Source: Macrostomum hystrix
Taxonomy: Eukaryota; Platyhelminthes; Macrostomidae
Assembly (NCBI GenBank): GCA_950097015.1
Contig: CATNEN010000038.1
Span: 5,749,001 to 5,813,000, forward strand
Direction of reading: 5' to 3'
Length of the DNA stretch: 64,000 nucleotides
Shown: in pieces, positions 31,030 through 43,718 of the stretch
Layout of the letters: every line of letters begins with the position of its first letter
How positions within the stretch are numbered: the first letter of the stretch is position 1
The notes under the pieces: generated by a model
Databases searched by the model: none
What the model saw: the letters and a program-made list of their open reading frames with translations, nothing else
Told to the model about the DNA's origin: nothing
Translations under genes and position numbers: made by a program

Positions 31030-31505
31030 GGGATTGGCATAACAGACTGGGATAAGGGATCAGTGATCACAGAGTGGGATCTGGGATTAATCATCACAGA
31101 GTGGGATTTGGGATTAATCATCACAGAGTGGGATTTGGGATTAATCATCACAGAGTGGGATCTGGGATTAATCATCACAGAGTGGGATCTGGGATTAATC
31201 ATCACAGAGTGGGATCTGGGATTACTCATCACAGAGTGGGATTTGGGATTAATCATCACAGAGTGGGATCTGGGATTAATCATCACAGAGTGGGATTTGG
31301 GATTAATGATCACAGTGGGATTTGGAATTATTGATCACAGAGTGGGATCTGGGATTAGTCATCACAGAGTGGGATTTGGAATTATTGATCACAGAGTGGG
31401 ATCTGGGATTAGTCATCACAGAGTGGGATTTGGAATTATTGATCACAGAGTGGGATTTGGGATTAGTGATTACAGAGTGGGATTTTGGATCAGTGATCAT
31501 TGATC
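31030..31505 (+). repeat. 27-bp minisatellite
   Basis: About 17 units of atcacagagtgggatttggg plus attaatc, 9 codons long, so spurious ORFs appear on both strands. The interval 31506-32074 that follows is AT-rich unique sequence with no supported gene. Confidence 0.95.
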
Positions 31506-32074
31506 GGATTTAATATCAGGGATCAAAGATTAGGGTTTGGGATTAGGGACTCCCTATTGTAAATTGGGATTATTAAATGGCAAGGCATTGATTACATAGA
31601 TGGGGAAATGTCGAAGGCAAATTTGAAGCAGGCAAACAAGATGCGGCGTGATTAAGAAGCTACTGGAACAACAGGAAAAAATCACAGTTGCTAATGAATG
31701 AAAATTATTTATCAAACTATTGCGGTAAAGAAAAAACATTATTCATTAGGAATAAAAAGTATACAAATATTCGTCTATCATTTTAATCTTTGATTCATAC
31801 AGCCATATATACTACTGAATGATGCGCACATATTTAAGTTCAAGTAGTAAAAATAGGACATATTATATTCTTCAGTCACTGAAATCAAATTCAACAAGCA
31901 AGATGGAATGGTAAAAAAAGCAGATAATTTTTTGCTAATGGGCTCGCAAAGGAAATATAAATACGACTGAATAGTACTGAAAATGTCTTGTCATTCAAAC
32001 GCACATGAAGCCAGAGGCAGGAAAATACGCAGATTCTAGATACTAAATCTGGAAATCTCGGTGCAAGTTGTGTA

Positions 32075-34203
32075 ATCTGAATAATCCCAGTCTAGATTTC
32101 TTAATCTAAAAAATCCCAATCTAGATTTCTTAATCCAAAAATCCCAGTCTAGATTTCTTAATCCAAAAAATCCCAATCTAGATTTCTTAATCCAAAAAAT
32201 CCCAATCTAGATTTCTTAATCCAAAAAATCCCAATCTAGATCTCTTAATCCAAAAATCCCAATCTAGATTTCTTAATCTAAGAATCCCAATCTAGATTTC
32301 TTAATCCAAAAAATCCCAATCTAGATTTCTTAATCCAAAAAATCCCAATCTAGATTTCTTAATCTAAGAATCCCAATCTAGATTTCTTAATCTAAAAATC
32401 CCAATCTAGATTTCTTAATCCAAAAAATCCCAATCTAGATTTCTTAATCTAAGAATCCCAATCTAGATTTCTTAATCTAAAAATCCCATAGATTTACTAA
32501 TCTAAAAATCCCAATCTAGATTTCTTTTAACCCCAAAATCCCAATCTAGATTTCCTAATCTAAGAATCCTAATCTAGATTTCTTAATCTAAGAATCCCAA
32601 TCTAGATTTCTTAATCTAAAAATCCCAATCTAGATTTCCTAATCTAAGAATCCTAATCTAGATTTCTTAATCTAAGAATCCCAATCTAGATTTCTTAATC
32701 TAAGAATCCCAATCTAGATTTCTTAATCTAAGAATCCCAATCTAGATTTCTTAATCTAAGAATCCCAATCTAGATTTCTTAATCTAAGAATCCCAATCTA
32801 GATTTCTTAATCTAAGAATCCCAATCTAGATTTCTTAATCTAAGAATCCCAATCTAGATTTCTTAATCTAAGAATCCCAATCTAGATTTCTTAATCTAAG
32901 AATCCCAATCTAGATTTCTTAATCTAAAAATCCCAATCTAGATTTCTTAATCTAAGAATCCTAATCTAGATTTCTTAATCTAAGAATCCCAATCTAGATT
33001 TCTTAATCTAAAAATCCCATAGATTTCCTAATCTAAGAATCCTAATCTAGATTTCTTAATCTAAGAATCCCAATCTAGATTTCTTAATCTAAGAATCCTA
33101 ATCTAGATTTCTTAATCTAAAAATCCCATAGATTTACTAATCTAAAAATCCCAATCTAGATTTCTTTTAACCCAAAAATCCCAATCTAGATTTCTTAATC
33201 TAAGAATCCCAATCTAGATTTCTTAATCCAAAAAATCCAAGTCTAGATTTTTTAATCCAAAAAATCCCAATCTAGATTTCTTAATCCAAAAATCTTAATC
33301 TAGATTTCATAATCTAAGAATCCTAATCTAGGTTTCTTAATCTAAAAATCCCATAGATTTACTAATCTAAAAATCCCAATCTAGATTTCTTTTAACCCAA
33401 AAATCCCAATCTAGATTTCCTAATCTAAGAATCCTAATCTAGATTTCTTAATCTAAGAATCCCAATCTAGATTTCTTAATCTAAAAATCCCATAGATTTA
33501 CTAATCTAAAAATCCCAATCTAGATTTCTTAATCCAAAAAATCCAAGTCTAGATTTTTTAATCCAAAAAATCCCAATCTAGATTTCTTAATCCAAAAATC
33601 TTAATCTAGATTTCATAATCTAAGAATCCTAATCTAGATTTCTTAATCTAAAAATCCCAATCTAGATTTCTTAACCCAAAAATCTTAATCTAGATTTCTT
33701 AATCTAAGAATCCTAATCTAGATTTCTTAATCCAAAAATCTTAATCTAGATTTCTTAATCTAAGAATCCTAATCTAGATTTCTTAATCTAAAAATCCCAA
33801 TCTAGAATTCTTAATCCAAAAAATCCCAGTCTAGACTTATTAATCCAAAAAATCCCAATCTAGATTTCTTAATCCAAAAATCATAATCTAGATTTCTTAA
33901 TCTAAGAATCCTAATCTAGATTTCTTAATCTAAAAATCCCAATCTAGATTTCTTAATCCAAAAATCTTAATCTAGATTTCTTAATCTAAAAATCCCAATC
34001 TAGATTTCTTAATCTAAAAATCCCAATCTAGATTTCTTAATCCAAAAAATCCCTATCTAGATTTCTTAATCTAAGAATCCTAATCTAGATTTCTTAATCT
34101 AAAAATCCCATAGATTTACTAATCTAAGAATCCTAATCTAGATTTCTTAATCTAAAAATCCCATAGATTTACTAATCTAAAAATCCCAATCTAGATTTCT
34201 TAA
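32075..34203. repeat. 27-29-bp AT-rich minisatellite, about 75 units
   Basis: Units of aatctagatttcttaatcta plus a(a/g)aatccc for 2.1 kb. Deletion variants (catagatttactaatct) recur at spaced intervals as part of higher-order blocks. It abuts the 3' end of the DSTYK gene (stop at 34265, minus strand). Confidence 0.95.
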
Positions 34204-34264
34204 TCTGCAAACCGTACCTGTAGTACAGATTGTCAGTGGGCATGCTGGAATTAACGCATCGAAT

Positions 34265-37200
34265 TCAAAGCAGATCATTGACAAGACTGACAGCAGCTGG
34301 CACCTTGTGCGGCTGCTGTGGCTGTTTTTGGGAGGCCTCAGCCAGCATACCCTGCAGCTGCGGCATGAGGGCGCCAGGCAGAGGTCTCAGATCAGACTCG
34401 GCAGCCCAGCACAGCTTCATGAGCTGCCAGCACTCATCAGTGAAGCACGGCAGCCGTTCAGGCCGGACTCCCCGCTTCACGGAGGTCCAGAGCACATCCT
34501 TGGTGGTGCACTGCTCGAAATTGTACGGCAGGCGGACTGTACCGGCGCACAGGTACCAGAACAGGATGCCGAAGGCGTACACGTCAACGGAGGAGTCGTA
34601 GACGCCGGAGAACAGCTCCGGCGGCATGTGGATGGGCGTGCCGACGATGCTGCCGCTCATCATGGCGTGCGGCTTGCAGAAGCCGAGGTCCGTCAGCTTG
34701 GCCCGATTGCGACGGTCAAGCAGCACATTCTTCAGCTTGATGTCACGGTGCACTAGACCCTGGCTGTGCAGGAATCGGATTCCTTCGACAACATCGCAGG
34801 CCACCTGAAGACTGCGAGCATGACGGATAAGACACGAATGACCGAATCCTAATGACCGAATCCCAATGACCGAATGAAAATGACTGAATACCAATGACTG
34901 AATACCAATGACTGAATACCAATGACTGAATGCCAATTACTGATTATCAATGACTGATTATCAATGACCGAATGCCAATGACCGAATGCCAATGACCGAA
35001 TGCCAATGACCGAATACCAATGACTGAATACCAATGACTTATAGTCAAAGACTGATTATCAATGACTGATTATCAATGACCGAATCCCAATGACCGAATC
35101 CCAATGACCGAATGCCAATGACCGAATGCCAATGACCGAATGCCAATGACCGAATCCCAATGACCGAATCCTAAAGACTGAATAAAAATGGCTAGATCCC
35201 AATGACAGAATCCCAATGACAGAATCACAATGACAGAATCCCAATGACAGAATCCCAATGACAGAATCACAATGACAGAATCCCAATGACAGAATCCCAA
35301 TGACAGAATCCCAATGACTAGACACTGCCAGCACTCACCGTCCAGGCCAGTTGAGGTTCTGCTTGATGGCCGCATGGAGATCCCTGGCCAGCCGCTCCAT
35401 GATCAGCAGAACAGCCGGCCCGCTGCCGTAGGTGTAGTCGATGACCGAGCCGCGAAGGTGGGCGATGCGTTCGTGCTCTGGCAGGTGTCTGGCGGGTTGA
35501 TCGGCGAGGGTTGAGACGGTGCAAAAGAAAGACACGGGTAGAAAAAGAAGAAATAGGCCACCCGAGGCCCCACAGCTCACTTAGTATAATAGAACTCCAG
35601 AGCCAGATCATTCCAGTGTTTGTCGTCGGGCGGCACCACAGATTTGACGGCCACCGGGCTGAAGCCGCCCCAGGCCTCACAGGAATAGACCACACCGTAT
35701 TGGCCGCGACCGATCTCTCTCCCAATCTGCGGCATACCTGCATTCGGGGATTCAGGGAGAGAAAATATGCAAAATCAGCTGGGGAATTCCAGTAGCTACT
35801 GGGGAAGCATTGTGAAAAAGAGGTTGGTAGTCACGTAAAAAAAGTAGATAGGCAGGTAAGAGAGGTAGATAGGCAGGTATGAGAGGTAGATAGGTAGGTA
35901 AGAGAGGTAGGTAGGTAGGTAAGAGAGGTAGATAGGTAGGTGAGAGAGGTAGATAGGTAGGTAAGAGAGTATGGTACGTGGGTAAGAGGGGTAGATAGGT
36001 AGGTAAGAGAGGTAGATAGGTAGGTAAGAGAGGTAGATAGGTAGGTAAGAGAGTATGGTAGGTGGGTAAGAGGGGTAGATAGGTAGGTAAGAGAGGTAGA
36101 TAGGTAGGTAAGAGAGTATGGTAGGTGGGTAAGAGGGGTAGATAGGTAGGTAAGAGAGGTAGATAGGTAGGTAAGAAAAGTAGACGAAAGTGAGATAATC
36201 GACTGCGGGTGAGACGGTGGTGTCGAGGGGTTGACAGGTGGTGTCGAGTCGAGGGGTAGACAGGTGGTGTCGAGTCGAGGGGTAGACAGGTGGTGTCGAG
36301 GGGCAGACAGGTGGTGTCGAGGGGTAGACAGGTGGTGTCGAGGGATAGACACGTGGTGTCGAGGGGTAGACACGTGGTGTCGAGGGGTAGGTTAAGGTGG
36401 GTTAAAAGTAGAGTAAAGTAAAACAGTAAGTAAAGCAGAGACGGACAGGCAGGACACAGGGGGTACACAGGTGAGGCACAGGTTTAAAAGAGGAGGCACT
36501 GGAATTACCATAGACAATCATGTCGCGGATGGAGACAGATTCCAGGGCTAGTCTAGCAATCCGTGGAGCGTGTCGCCGCCTGATGAGGTCTCGCTGGTCC
36601 TCGCAAGCGGCCGTGTGGGCGCTGAGCCGGTCTTCCAGCCGACGCATCGCAGCCGTGAAGGCCTCGTGAGCCGCCCGCACCCGCTCGGAGATCTGGCCGC
36701 ACATGTGCCTGGCCAGTCGCTGGTCGGACAGGTGACCGAGCATCTCCTGGGCCACGCCTCGGCGCCATTCACTGTCCAGCTTCGGCGGCGATGACCAGGG
36801 CATCGAGGTCATGAGCTGCGGAGAGAAGGGCAGCCGGCTGGTTGAGCATCTGCGTCTCCCAGACCAATCCAATCCAATCAAATTTCAATCCAATCCAATC
36901 CAATTCAATCCGATCCAGTCTAATCTAATCAAATCCCAATCCAATTCCAAATCCAATCCACCCCAGCAAAATCCAAATTAATCAAATCCAATCTAATTCA
37001 ATCCAATTCCAATCCAATCCACCCCAGTAGAATCCAATCCAATCCAATCCACTACAGTAGAATCCAATCCAATCCAATCCACTACAGTAGGATACAATCC
37101 AATCCAATCCACTACAGTAGGATACAATCCAATCCAATCCACTACAGTAGGATACAATCCAATCCAATCCACTACAGTAGGATACAATCCAATCCAATCC

Positions 37201-40200
37201 ACTACAGTAGGATACAATCCAATCCAATCCACTACAGTAGGATACAATCCAATCCAATTTAATTCAATTCCAATTTCAATTCCAATCCAATCCAATCCAG
37301 TCTAATCCAATTCCAATTACAATTCCAATCCAATCCAATCCAATCCAATCCAATCCAGTCTAATCCAATTCCAATTCCAATCCAATTCCAATTCCAACCC
37401 AATTCAATCCAATCCAACCCAATCCGCAGCCACCTCTTTGATCTTCTCCAGCAGGGCTCGCACGTAGGTGGAGCCGGTCTTCACGGTGATTTCCACCTGA
37501 TAGGCGGCATTCACAATCTGCCTCAGAGCCTCCGTGGCGCTGGCGCTGTTTCCCCCGCCGCCTTCGGCTCCGCCAGATGTCGACGACGCTGCCGCCGTTG
37601 CCATGGCTGCCGACGCCGCTGAAGGGGCTGCAGCGCCCTGAGCGGGATCTTCGTCCTCCAGACTCTCCAAGCAGCGGGTCAGGGTGCCGGTGTATGCGTC
37701 CCTGAACACATCGATGGACTGCAGCAGCTGGTCGCTGATGGCGGAGTTCAGCTTGGCCATCACCAGCTCGCGAATCTGCAGGCTGCAGCGCCTGGCGTTC
37801 GCGCCGTGCGACTGCGTTGGGTCGTAGCGGAACTGGAAGGCCTCGGCAGCCAGGAGCAGGCACTCGCGCATATTCTGGAGAACAGTTTCATGTGAAAATA
37901 GATGTGAAATTATTCTTGTAATTATCAGTCTGAGATTCTCTTTGCGATTTTTTTATTTTTTCATCGAATTCTTGTACATCCCATTCTGAGAGCCTTGTAC
38001 ACTCCAATCTGAGATTCTTGTACACATCAATATAAGATTATTGTACACCTCAATATGAGATTCTTGTACACCTCAAAATAAGATTATTGTACACCCCCAA
38101 ACTGAGATTCTTGTACACCCCAAACTGAGATTCTTGTACACCCCAAACTGAGATTCTTGTACACCCCAAACTGAGATTCTTGTACACCCCAAACTGAGAT
38201 TCTTGTACACCCCAAACTGAGATTCTTGTACACCCCAAACTGAGATTCTTGTACACCACATATCAGGCCTTCACAAAATCGACCAGACCTCCAAGGTGAA
38301 GGCGATGAGCTGTCGAATTTCCTCCTGCTTTCTGCTGGAAATTTCCATCAGCGAGTTGTACAACTCCAGCTCTTTGGACTTCGCGAAGCGGAGCTTCTTT
38401 GGCGTCACGAGGACATCCCTGTACGATAAATTAAAACAAATCAAAATTAAAACAAATCAAAATTATTTACTAAAATACTGGTAAAAGTAGCTATTTACGC
38501 AGAGGCCTTAAAAAAATTTCTCCTGAGTGGTCGGGAGTTCGTATCCCAGCCGCTAGTGTATTTAAGAAAATTACGTGTCATTGTCGTAATGTCTTACTCT
38601 AGAAGACCCACAGCCAGCAATTCTGCCCACTCCGCTGAGCACAGCTCACACAGGTGTGTACATCGGCCCTGACGTTCTCATCGTCAGGCAGTGTACACTC
38701 TCACTGTGCTTTCGAGGTTGGCCCTCAAGGGCGTAAATTGCAGGACAAGCCCCCAAGTCTTCTGTCCGCGGCTGCGCTCCAAATTAATGTGGCCTCGCCG
38801 AGTAATCGACCTCAGGGACCTTGGTGCGAGAGGCATAATTGTTAGTCCGTTCTGCCACCGACCCCCCCCTTTACGCTACGATAATTTTGCAAATTTTTGT
38901 GGTAGATGTCGATTTCAATCATTTCCATAGTTGTACCCTGAAAATGTATAGTCCGATATTTTCCAGCTTTATATTTTTCAAACCTGCGAGCGCATTACAA
39001 CATCAGCTCACCTGGCCAGGTCGAAAGCCAGCAGAATGAAATTGTTGAGCACAGCGCAGTGGTTATCATTGAGCAGTGTGGCTGCCCTGACGAGAATCTG
39101 TTGCAGGGCGCGCCTTACGTAGATCAGAATGCGGCAGAAGTTCGCTTCAAAGTTCTCAACCAGCTCCGAGGCCAGCGGCTGGCAGGCGGCTTCGGCGGGT
39201 GGACCCGCGCCGGCTGCCATGCCGGTGACTTGAGCACGACTCGCGCCTGCAGGTTAATCAAGCTGCTCAACAGTTGAAAGTCCTCGCTATTCGCCACAAT
39301 AACATTGCTCTTCGGCGAATCCGTATTATAACCAATACAATACAGTCAACAATGATAGCCGACGTTGTTAAAGGATAAAATTTTGTGAGCAGAAGAACGA
39401 TGCCTATATTGGTGGCTTTTGCCACCAGACACCCCAACAAAAACCGTTGAATATCTCGACGATGTCAATATTTTATGATTGTGGAAATTGTTTCATCGGA
39501 CAGAACGGAAATTTTAGCCCAAGTTCTGGATTTCATGGCGATTGGTCGAATATTTTAGGAGATACAGAAAGAAAACTGTGGCTATTTGAAACCCGTGGCC
39601 TTTCTAAGTTTCGACTGTTAACGCAAATAAACCAATAGTATTCGAATTTTAAATTGGCGCCAAGCCCCACCTCCCGGTATGATGCTGAGGAAGCCGAGCT
39701 CGCACAGGTCTGCAAACAGTCTGGGCGCCGCCTGCTGCTGCTGTTGCTGCTGCTGATGATGAAATGAATCTGGACCAGGCAGTACGGGAGGCGGTGACGT
39801 CAGCTGCCTGCGCTGCTGCCGATAATTCGCGTAGGCGGCCGGCTGAGGCACCCGGATGAAGAACAACGGCAGACTGGGCGCCAGCTGACGGTGCTGCTGC
39901 AACTCGGTGAGGTCCGAGCTGGTCAGGTGATCCAGCTCGATGGCGTACACCAGAATTGGCTGCGCACCCCGGGTGCACTGCGAGAACACCTGCGAGAGGC
40001 GATGCGAGGTGCCTGCATCATCTCTGTCTTCGGTGGTCACTAGGTAGACACTATGTACACCCTGAAGCGAATTTCTCCCATTTCACTGATCAAGCCAAAA
40101 TATTAGGCGCAGCTCAGGACAGCATCGCCTACCCTGTCAACCAATTAGTCAGCAACCACAGCTCTTTGCATTCAGGCGCTGCCTGAAAACCTTTACGGGT

Positions 40201-41844
40201 CTTGGATAAAAATGGGGCGGCAAAATGGCTTGCTAGTCCTCCTGTTAATATTCCGGGAGTACAAAAGATATTAAACCCGACAATTGTTATACTTTGTAGA
40301 AATGTAAACTTAGATCTAGATTTTTTAATACAGTTTAGATCCATCTCTACTTTCTAGGCGCTAATTCTTTGGCGTTTGAGAATTCGCTAATTTGAGAACA
40401 CGAATAAAACTAGTAAAATTCGTGTAGACCACACAGGGCTTGCAGGTTTGTCGTGCCATTTGCGCGCATGAGCAGGGCCTTGGCACTCACCTCAGCCACG
40501 TTGCACAGCTCCTTGCACGGCGACACAACTAGAAGGGCCCCGTCGCGCAGCAGCGGGTGATTGAGCGCCACCTCCATCACCGCAGCTCGGTTGGCCAGAT
40601 CGGATCTCTCCTCGGCCTGCAGGATGAGGTCCTGCTCCGGGATGGTGTCCCAGGGCTGCTGGTAGGCTGACAGATCCTCCATGAGGTCGAAATTGTCCTC
40701 CGGCAGGCTCAGACTGACTGCCGGCTTGGCGGCGAAGCGGAACCGGATCATTCGCCAGCCATTGTACACGGAGTCACTATCGGTGGCCACTGGCAGGAGG
40801 TCCTGGCGCAGGATCTCGTTGACCAGGACTGCCTTAGCGTATCGAGTCTGGCCCAACACCACCATGGCAACGGGCTGGTTGAGCAGGCTGAGTAGCTGCT
40901 GGTTGTCGGAATCACTGAGCTCAGCCACAAATTCCTTAGGCTTGTCTGCATTAGGAAATAGGGTTATAAGAGGCTATAACATGTCAAGCTTGCAAATCAG
41001 TGGTTCGAATTTCATTCAAGGAAGCAAATTTGTGTCTCTGAGCTTAACTACATTTGTTCCTAGTATTAGTAGCACTATTATTACTCATAAATTTTTTTAA
41101 ATGGGGGCTAAACAGTTTAATTTCTGTCATTGAAAGTAACTTCATGAGCAAAATGCTTGTAAGATGAGCCCACCAGCAACTACAGTATAGTTAGCTTTCC
41201 TTTTATCTTGGTTTCTTTATCTATTATATTTTTTAACTAAATATTTACATTTTACCTATAATATAAGAAAGAACTCTTAAATGTTCTAATTCTGATATAT
41301 GAAACTGATAAATTATTTTTTAACCTTTAAGCTCTATCTATATATGGACTTAAAAATTATCAATAAAGTCAATTACCCCATTATTAAATATAAAATAATG
41401 ACATGCTTAACTATTTTTAACTGGCTAATGTTCCAATATGGAAAAATAGCTAACCAGCTATTCCTACCCAATATCTGACAGCTAGCTAGACACTACAAGA
41501 AATCTAAGACTCGATGTAGAATCCTAATTGTTATAAAATTTCTTTCAATTTTGAACTTCAAATATGAAAAATAAAAAATAAAAAATAAAATTACGAAATT
41601 GTGCGAACAACCGAAATATAAAACTTCCGAACGCAAATGAATATTATGAAATGCTTTAAAGAAATGAATAAAAAACTAACAAGATACTTTACTAACCTGA
41701 AAGTATTGAAGACATACTTTCATCTTTTCCAGTATTTTGTATTGATACTTCATTAAATGCTGTCTTTGTCTCCTTATAAATTTTCCTAAGTTGAGACACA
41801 CATCGGTTAAACTTAGAGAACTCGAAATGTAAACTTCCAGCCAT
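34265..41844 (-). CDS. DSTYK: dual serine/threonine and tyrosine protein kinase
   Basis: Ten exons (41844-41697, 40945-40491, 40061-39671, 39246-39012, 38418-38289, 37874-37434, 36815-36509, 35737-35581, 35488-35339, 34811-34265) join in frame to 986 aa; vertebrate DSTYK is about 930. The N-terminal helical region keeps family blocks: the [16 protein letters not shown] start, [16 protein letters not shown]...[15 protein letters not shown] and [12 protein letters not shown]. The kinase domain (about 705-950) has GRGQYG, AVKSV (Lys about 734), [15 protein letters not shown] (DLG in place of DFG, as in the family), SIVGTPIHM and [12 protein letters not shown]. The family acts in stress, FGF/ERK and cell-death signalling. 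A Gln run (about 8) and an Ala/Gly/Ser-rich insert are lineage-specific. Introns are swollen by minisatellites. Confidence 0.93.
34840..35322 (-). repeat. 14-bp minisatellite in DSTYK intron 9
   Basis: Plus-strand units tgaccgaatgccaa, tgactgaataccaa and tgacagaatcccaa fill nearly the whole intron between the last two exons, ending within about 20 nt of the donor at 35338. Confidence 0.95.
35825..36395 (-). repeat. two adjacent minisatellites in DSTYK intron 7
   Basis: 35825-36180: units of about 20-21 bp on gtaggtaagagaggtagata. 36215-36395: 20-bp units gtggtgtcgaggggtagaca. They sit side by side but share no obvious unit. Confidence 0.92.
36868..37425 (-). repeat. ccaat-rich 5-bp/30-bp satellite in DSTYK intron 6
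   Basis: Margins are (ccaat)n with aattcc variants. The core is seven to eight 30-bp units of actacagtaggatacaatcc plus aatccaatcc. It spans essentially the entire intron between the acceptor near 36816 and the donor near 37433. Confidence 0.94.
37985..38262 (-). repeat. 23-bp minisatellite in DSTYK intron 5
   Basis: Units of acaccccaaactgagattct plus tgt. The homogeneous part lies at 38095-38255, next to the donor side (38288). Confidence 0.94.
38590..38870 (-). mobile_element. SINE-1 copy in DSTYK intron 4, antisense to window
   Basis: The reverse complement carries the SINE-1 body in order: tRNA-like head region with tcgattactcggcgaggcca, ggagcgcagccgcgg, gggccaacctcgaaagcaca, gtgtacactgcctgacgatg, tgtacacacctgtgtgagct and ggctgtgggtct. 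It is in the same orientation as the host gene. Confidence 0.8.
39405..39550 (+). repeat. unclassified dispersed repeat, copy 2
   Basis: Homologous to 15740-15896 (tatattggtggcttttgcca, accgttgaatatctcgacga, ttcatcggacagaacgg, catggcg). Lies in DSTYK intron 3. Confidence 0.6.
40955..41070 (+). mobile_element. possible SINE-2-like remnant in DSTYK intron 1
   Basis: The order ggctataacatgtcaagctt, gtggttcgaatttcattcaa and then gtgtctctgagcttaactac resembles a very decayed tRNA-headed element with a B box and the cactt/aactc body. Remaining intron 1 sequence (41071-41690) is AT-rich with nothing recognisable. Confidence 0.3.
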
Positions 41845-43004
41845 AAATTACCAAAAAATGAAAACTGCAAGGGAATATTTTGTTTCGGAATGGAAAGTTT
41901 AAAAAAATATTTTATAAGTTTCTTTGCAAAACGTGACAGTTTTTTTCAATTAAGGCCCTACGTATTTTGATGAGAAATATATAGGCGAATTGCAAAACAC
42001 AACACTTTCGAAGCCTATGTTCTTGGAAAATAAAATAATCTAACTTCTGCCTTTTTCTTGTTTAAAACAAATTTTAGTAAAAAAGTGTAAATGGCGTATG
42101 AACAAAGCTAAATATGTAAAACGAAAACTTGACAGAAATATCTAAGTAAAACATTTCACTCAGATGTCAGGCGTTAAAAGTTACGCCACAAAAAACGTTT
42201 TCCTAATGTCTTAATGACATCGCAGAGTGGTCTTTCTCTTAAAATTCCAGGATTTGCCTTCCCAGTACACCATGACGTACGTATAGATAGCGGACGAGCT
42301 GCCAAAGGCTTGAAATCATCGGAGAGACTCGGATTTGGTGTCTTCGGCAAACCTTTAGTAAACCTGAGCTGTCCTGAGTAAGGCATGGCCGTCACAGATG
42401 AAGTGCGCTACGCATTTTTTACACCGTAGGCCATTTCTGATCTGTGGGTACTCATCAACTTGTCTATCAACTTAAGTTGATTGCTAGGATCTTGAAAGTG
42501 CATTAATTCAAACCATTGGCACAAAAGTAATGACGCACCTTGTTAGACTGAATGAAGCGTTGAAAAACATTTTAACTAGTTGCGCTCCTCACTTTAATTG
42601 CTACTTGTTAGTAAGATTTCACAGGTTAGAAAAAGTCCTGTTGCAATAGGATACTCAAGGACAACACAAATCCAAATTGGACTGCAGTAGCAGCGATTGC
42701 TATAGAAGTACAGGTGAAGCAATTCTCATTCACTGCATCACATGATGTCTCACTGCAAACAGCCGCGGCAATAAAAAAAATTAACGAGCCACTGCTTCGC
42801 CTCTGATGTATGGTTAGAAGAATAGGACAAACCTTGCGAACAAATGCGTTGACTAAGCTGCCATTGTTTGAAACTTTTTCTTCAGCGTTGCAGAGAGCAT
42901 AAAACGACTTAAAAATTATAATTGCCACCAACATTGGCCCTAAGAACAAGTCTCCTGGAAAATTTCAAAAGCACTACGCAGTTAACAAACTCAGCATCAA
43001 AGCC
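41845..43004. other. intergenic interval between divergent DSTYK and lectin 1
   Basis: No supported gene. DSTYK (minus) and lectin 1 (plus) start at its two ends, so it must hold both promoters. A 73-codon minus ORF at 42174-42395 has no recognisable domain. Confidence 0.4.
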
Positions 43005-43718
43005 ATGCGTGAGTATTCTTCCATTTTGTTTTCTGCAATTATCAGCGTCAGCCTCGCGGTGAGCAGCTTCGCCTGTCCCAGTCCGTTCACCCCGCTGTCT
43101 GGTGGCTACTGCGCCTACTGGAATGCCAGTTACTCGGTGAACTGGTGTCAGGCTGCCGAGTTCTGCTTCAGCATTGGAGGCGAGCTGGCAATCGACCTGG
43201 GTCTCATCAGAGCTGCCCGGAGTGGGCTGGTCACCGATCATTCCATCATCGGGCTGACTGACCTGCTGATTGAGAGGGGCACCAATCGCACCGGCTGGCA
43301 GCTCACCAACGGCAGCATCGCTCAGCTGTCGCCATCTGACTGGGAACCGGCCAGGCCTGACAATGTTGACGCCTCAGACGACTTCTGCAATGTCTCACCC
43401 CAAGGCATCGCCGACACTAGATTCCCTTTCTACATGCCGTTCCTCTGCCAGCCGCTGGTGACACCCAACAGCAGCTGGTTCAGGCGGACCGACTTCCTGC
43501 GCCTCGGCAACATCAGCCCGAACTACTGCTTCACTGACGTCTTCGATGTGCAGCTCGAGTTCGACTGCGCGCTCCGCTGCGCCTACAGGTGGCAGTGCAG
43601 AGCCGCCATCTTCAACAAGGCCGACGGCAGGTGCAGGATGCTGGACTTCACCGACGCCAGCGTTGGAGACGCCATCGAGACGGACCCGAACTGGACCAAG
43701 ATGGTCAAGGTCTACTGA
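43005..43718 (+). CDS. secreted C-type lectin-like + PAN/apple protein, copy 1
   Basis: Intronless, 237 aa. Signal peptide to about residue 23. Residues 24-145 form a C-type lectin-like domain (SGGYCAYWN, WCQAAEFC..IGGELA, a W-EPARPDN loop in the position of the EPN/QPD sugar-binding motif, and FLC as the last disulfide Cys). Residues 160-237 form a PAN/apple-like domain with Cys pairs in CALRC, QCRAAIFNKADGRCRMLDF. Several NxS/T sequons. Likely an extracellular recognition protein. About 80% similar by eye to copies 2 and 3. The ATG follows actcagcatcaaagcc with no obvious intron in the 5' UTR. Confidence 0.85.
   Translation: MREYSSILFSAIISVSLAVSSFACPSPFTPLSGGYCAYWNASYSVNWCQAAEFCFSIGGELAIDLGLIRAARSGLVTDHSIIGLTDLLIERGTNRTGWQLTNGSIAQLSPSDWEPARPDNVDASDDFCNVSPQGIADTRFPFYMPFLCQPLVTPNSSWFRRTDFLRLGNISPNYCFTDVFDVQLEFDCALRCAYRWQCRAAIFNKADGRCRMLDFTDASVGDAIETDPNWTKMVKVY

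Noticed and set aside
31000-34203. Regular repeats considered as a CRISPR array
   Set aside because: No unique spacers between repeats; units are contiguous minisatellites, and the genome is eukaryotic.
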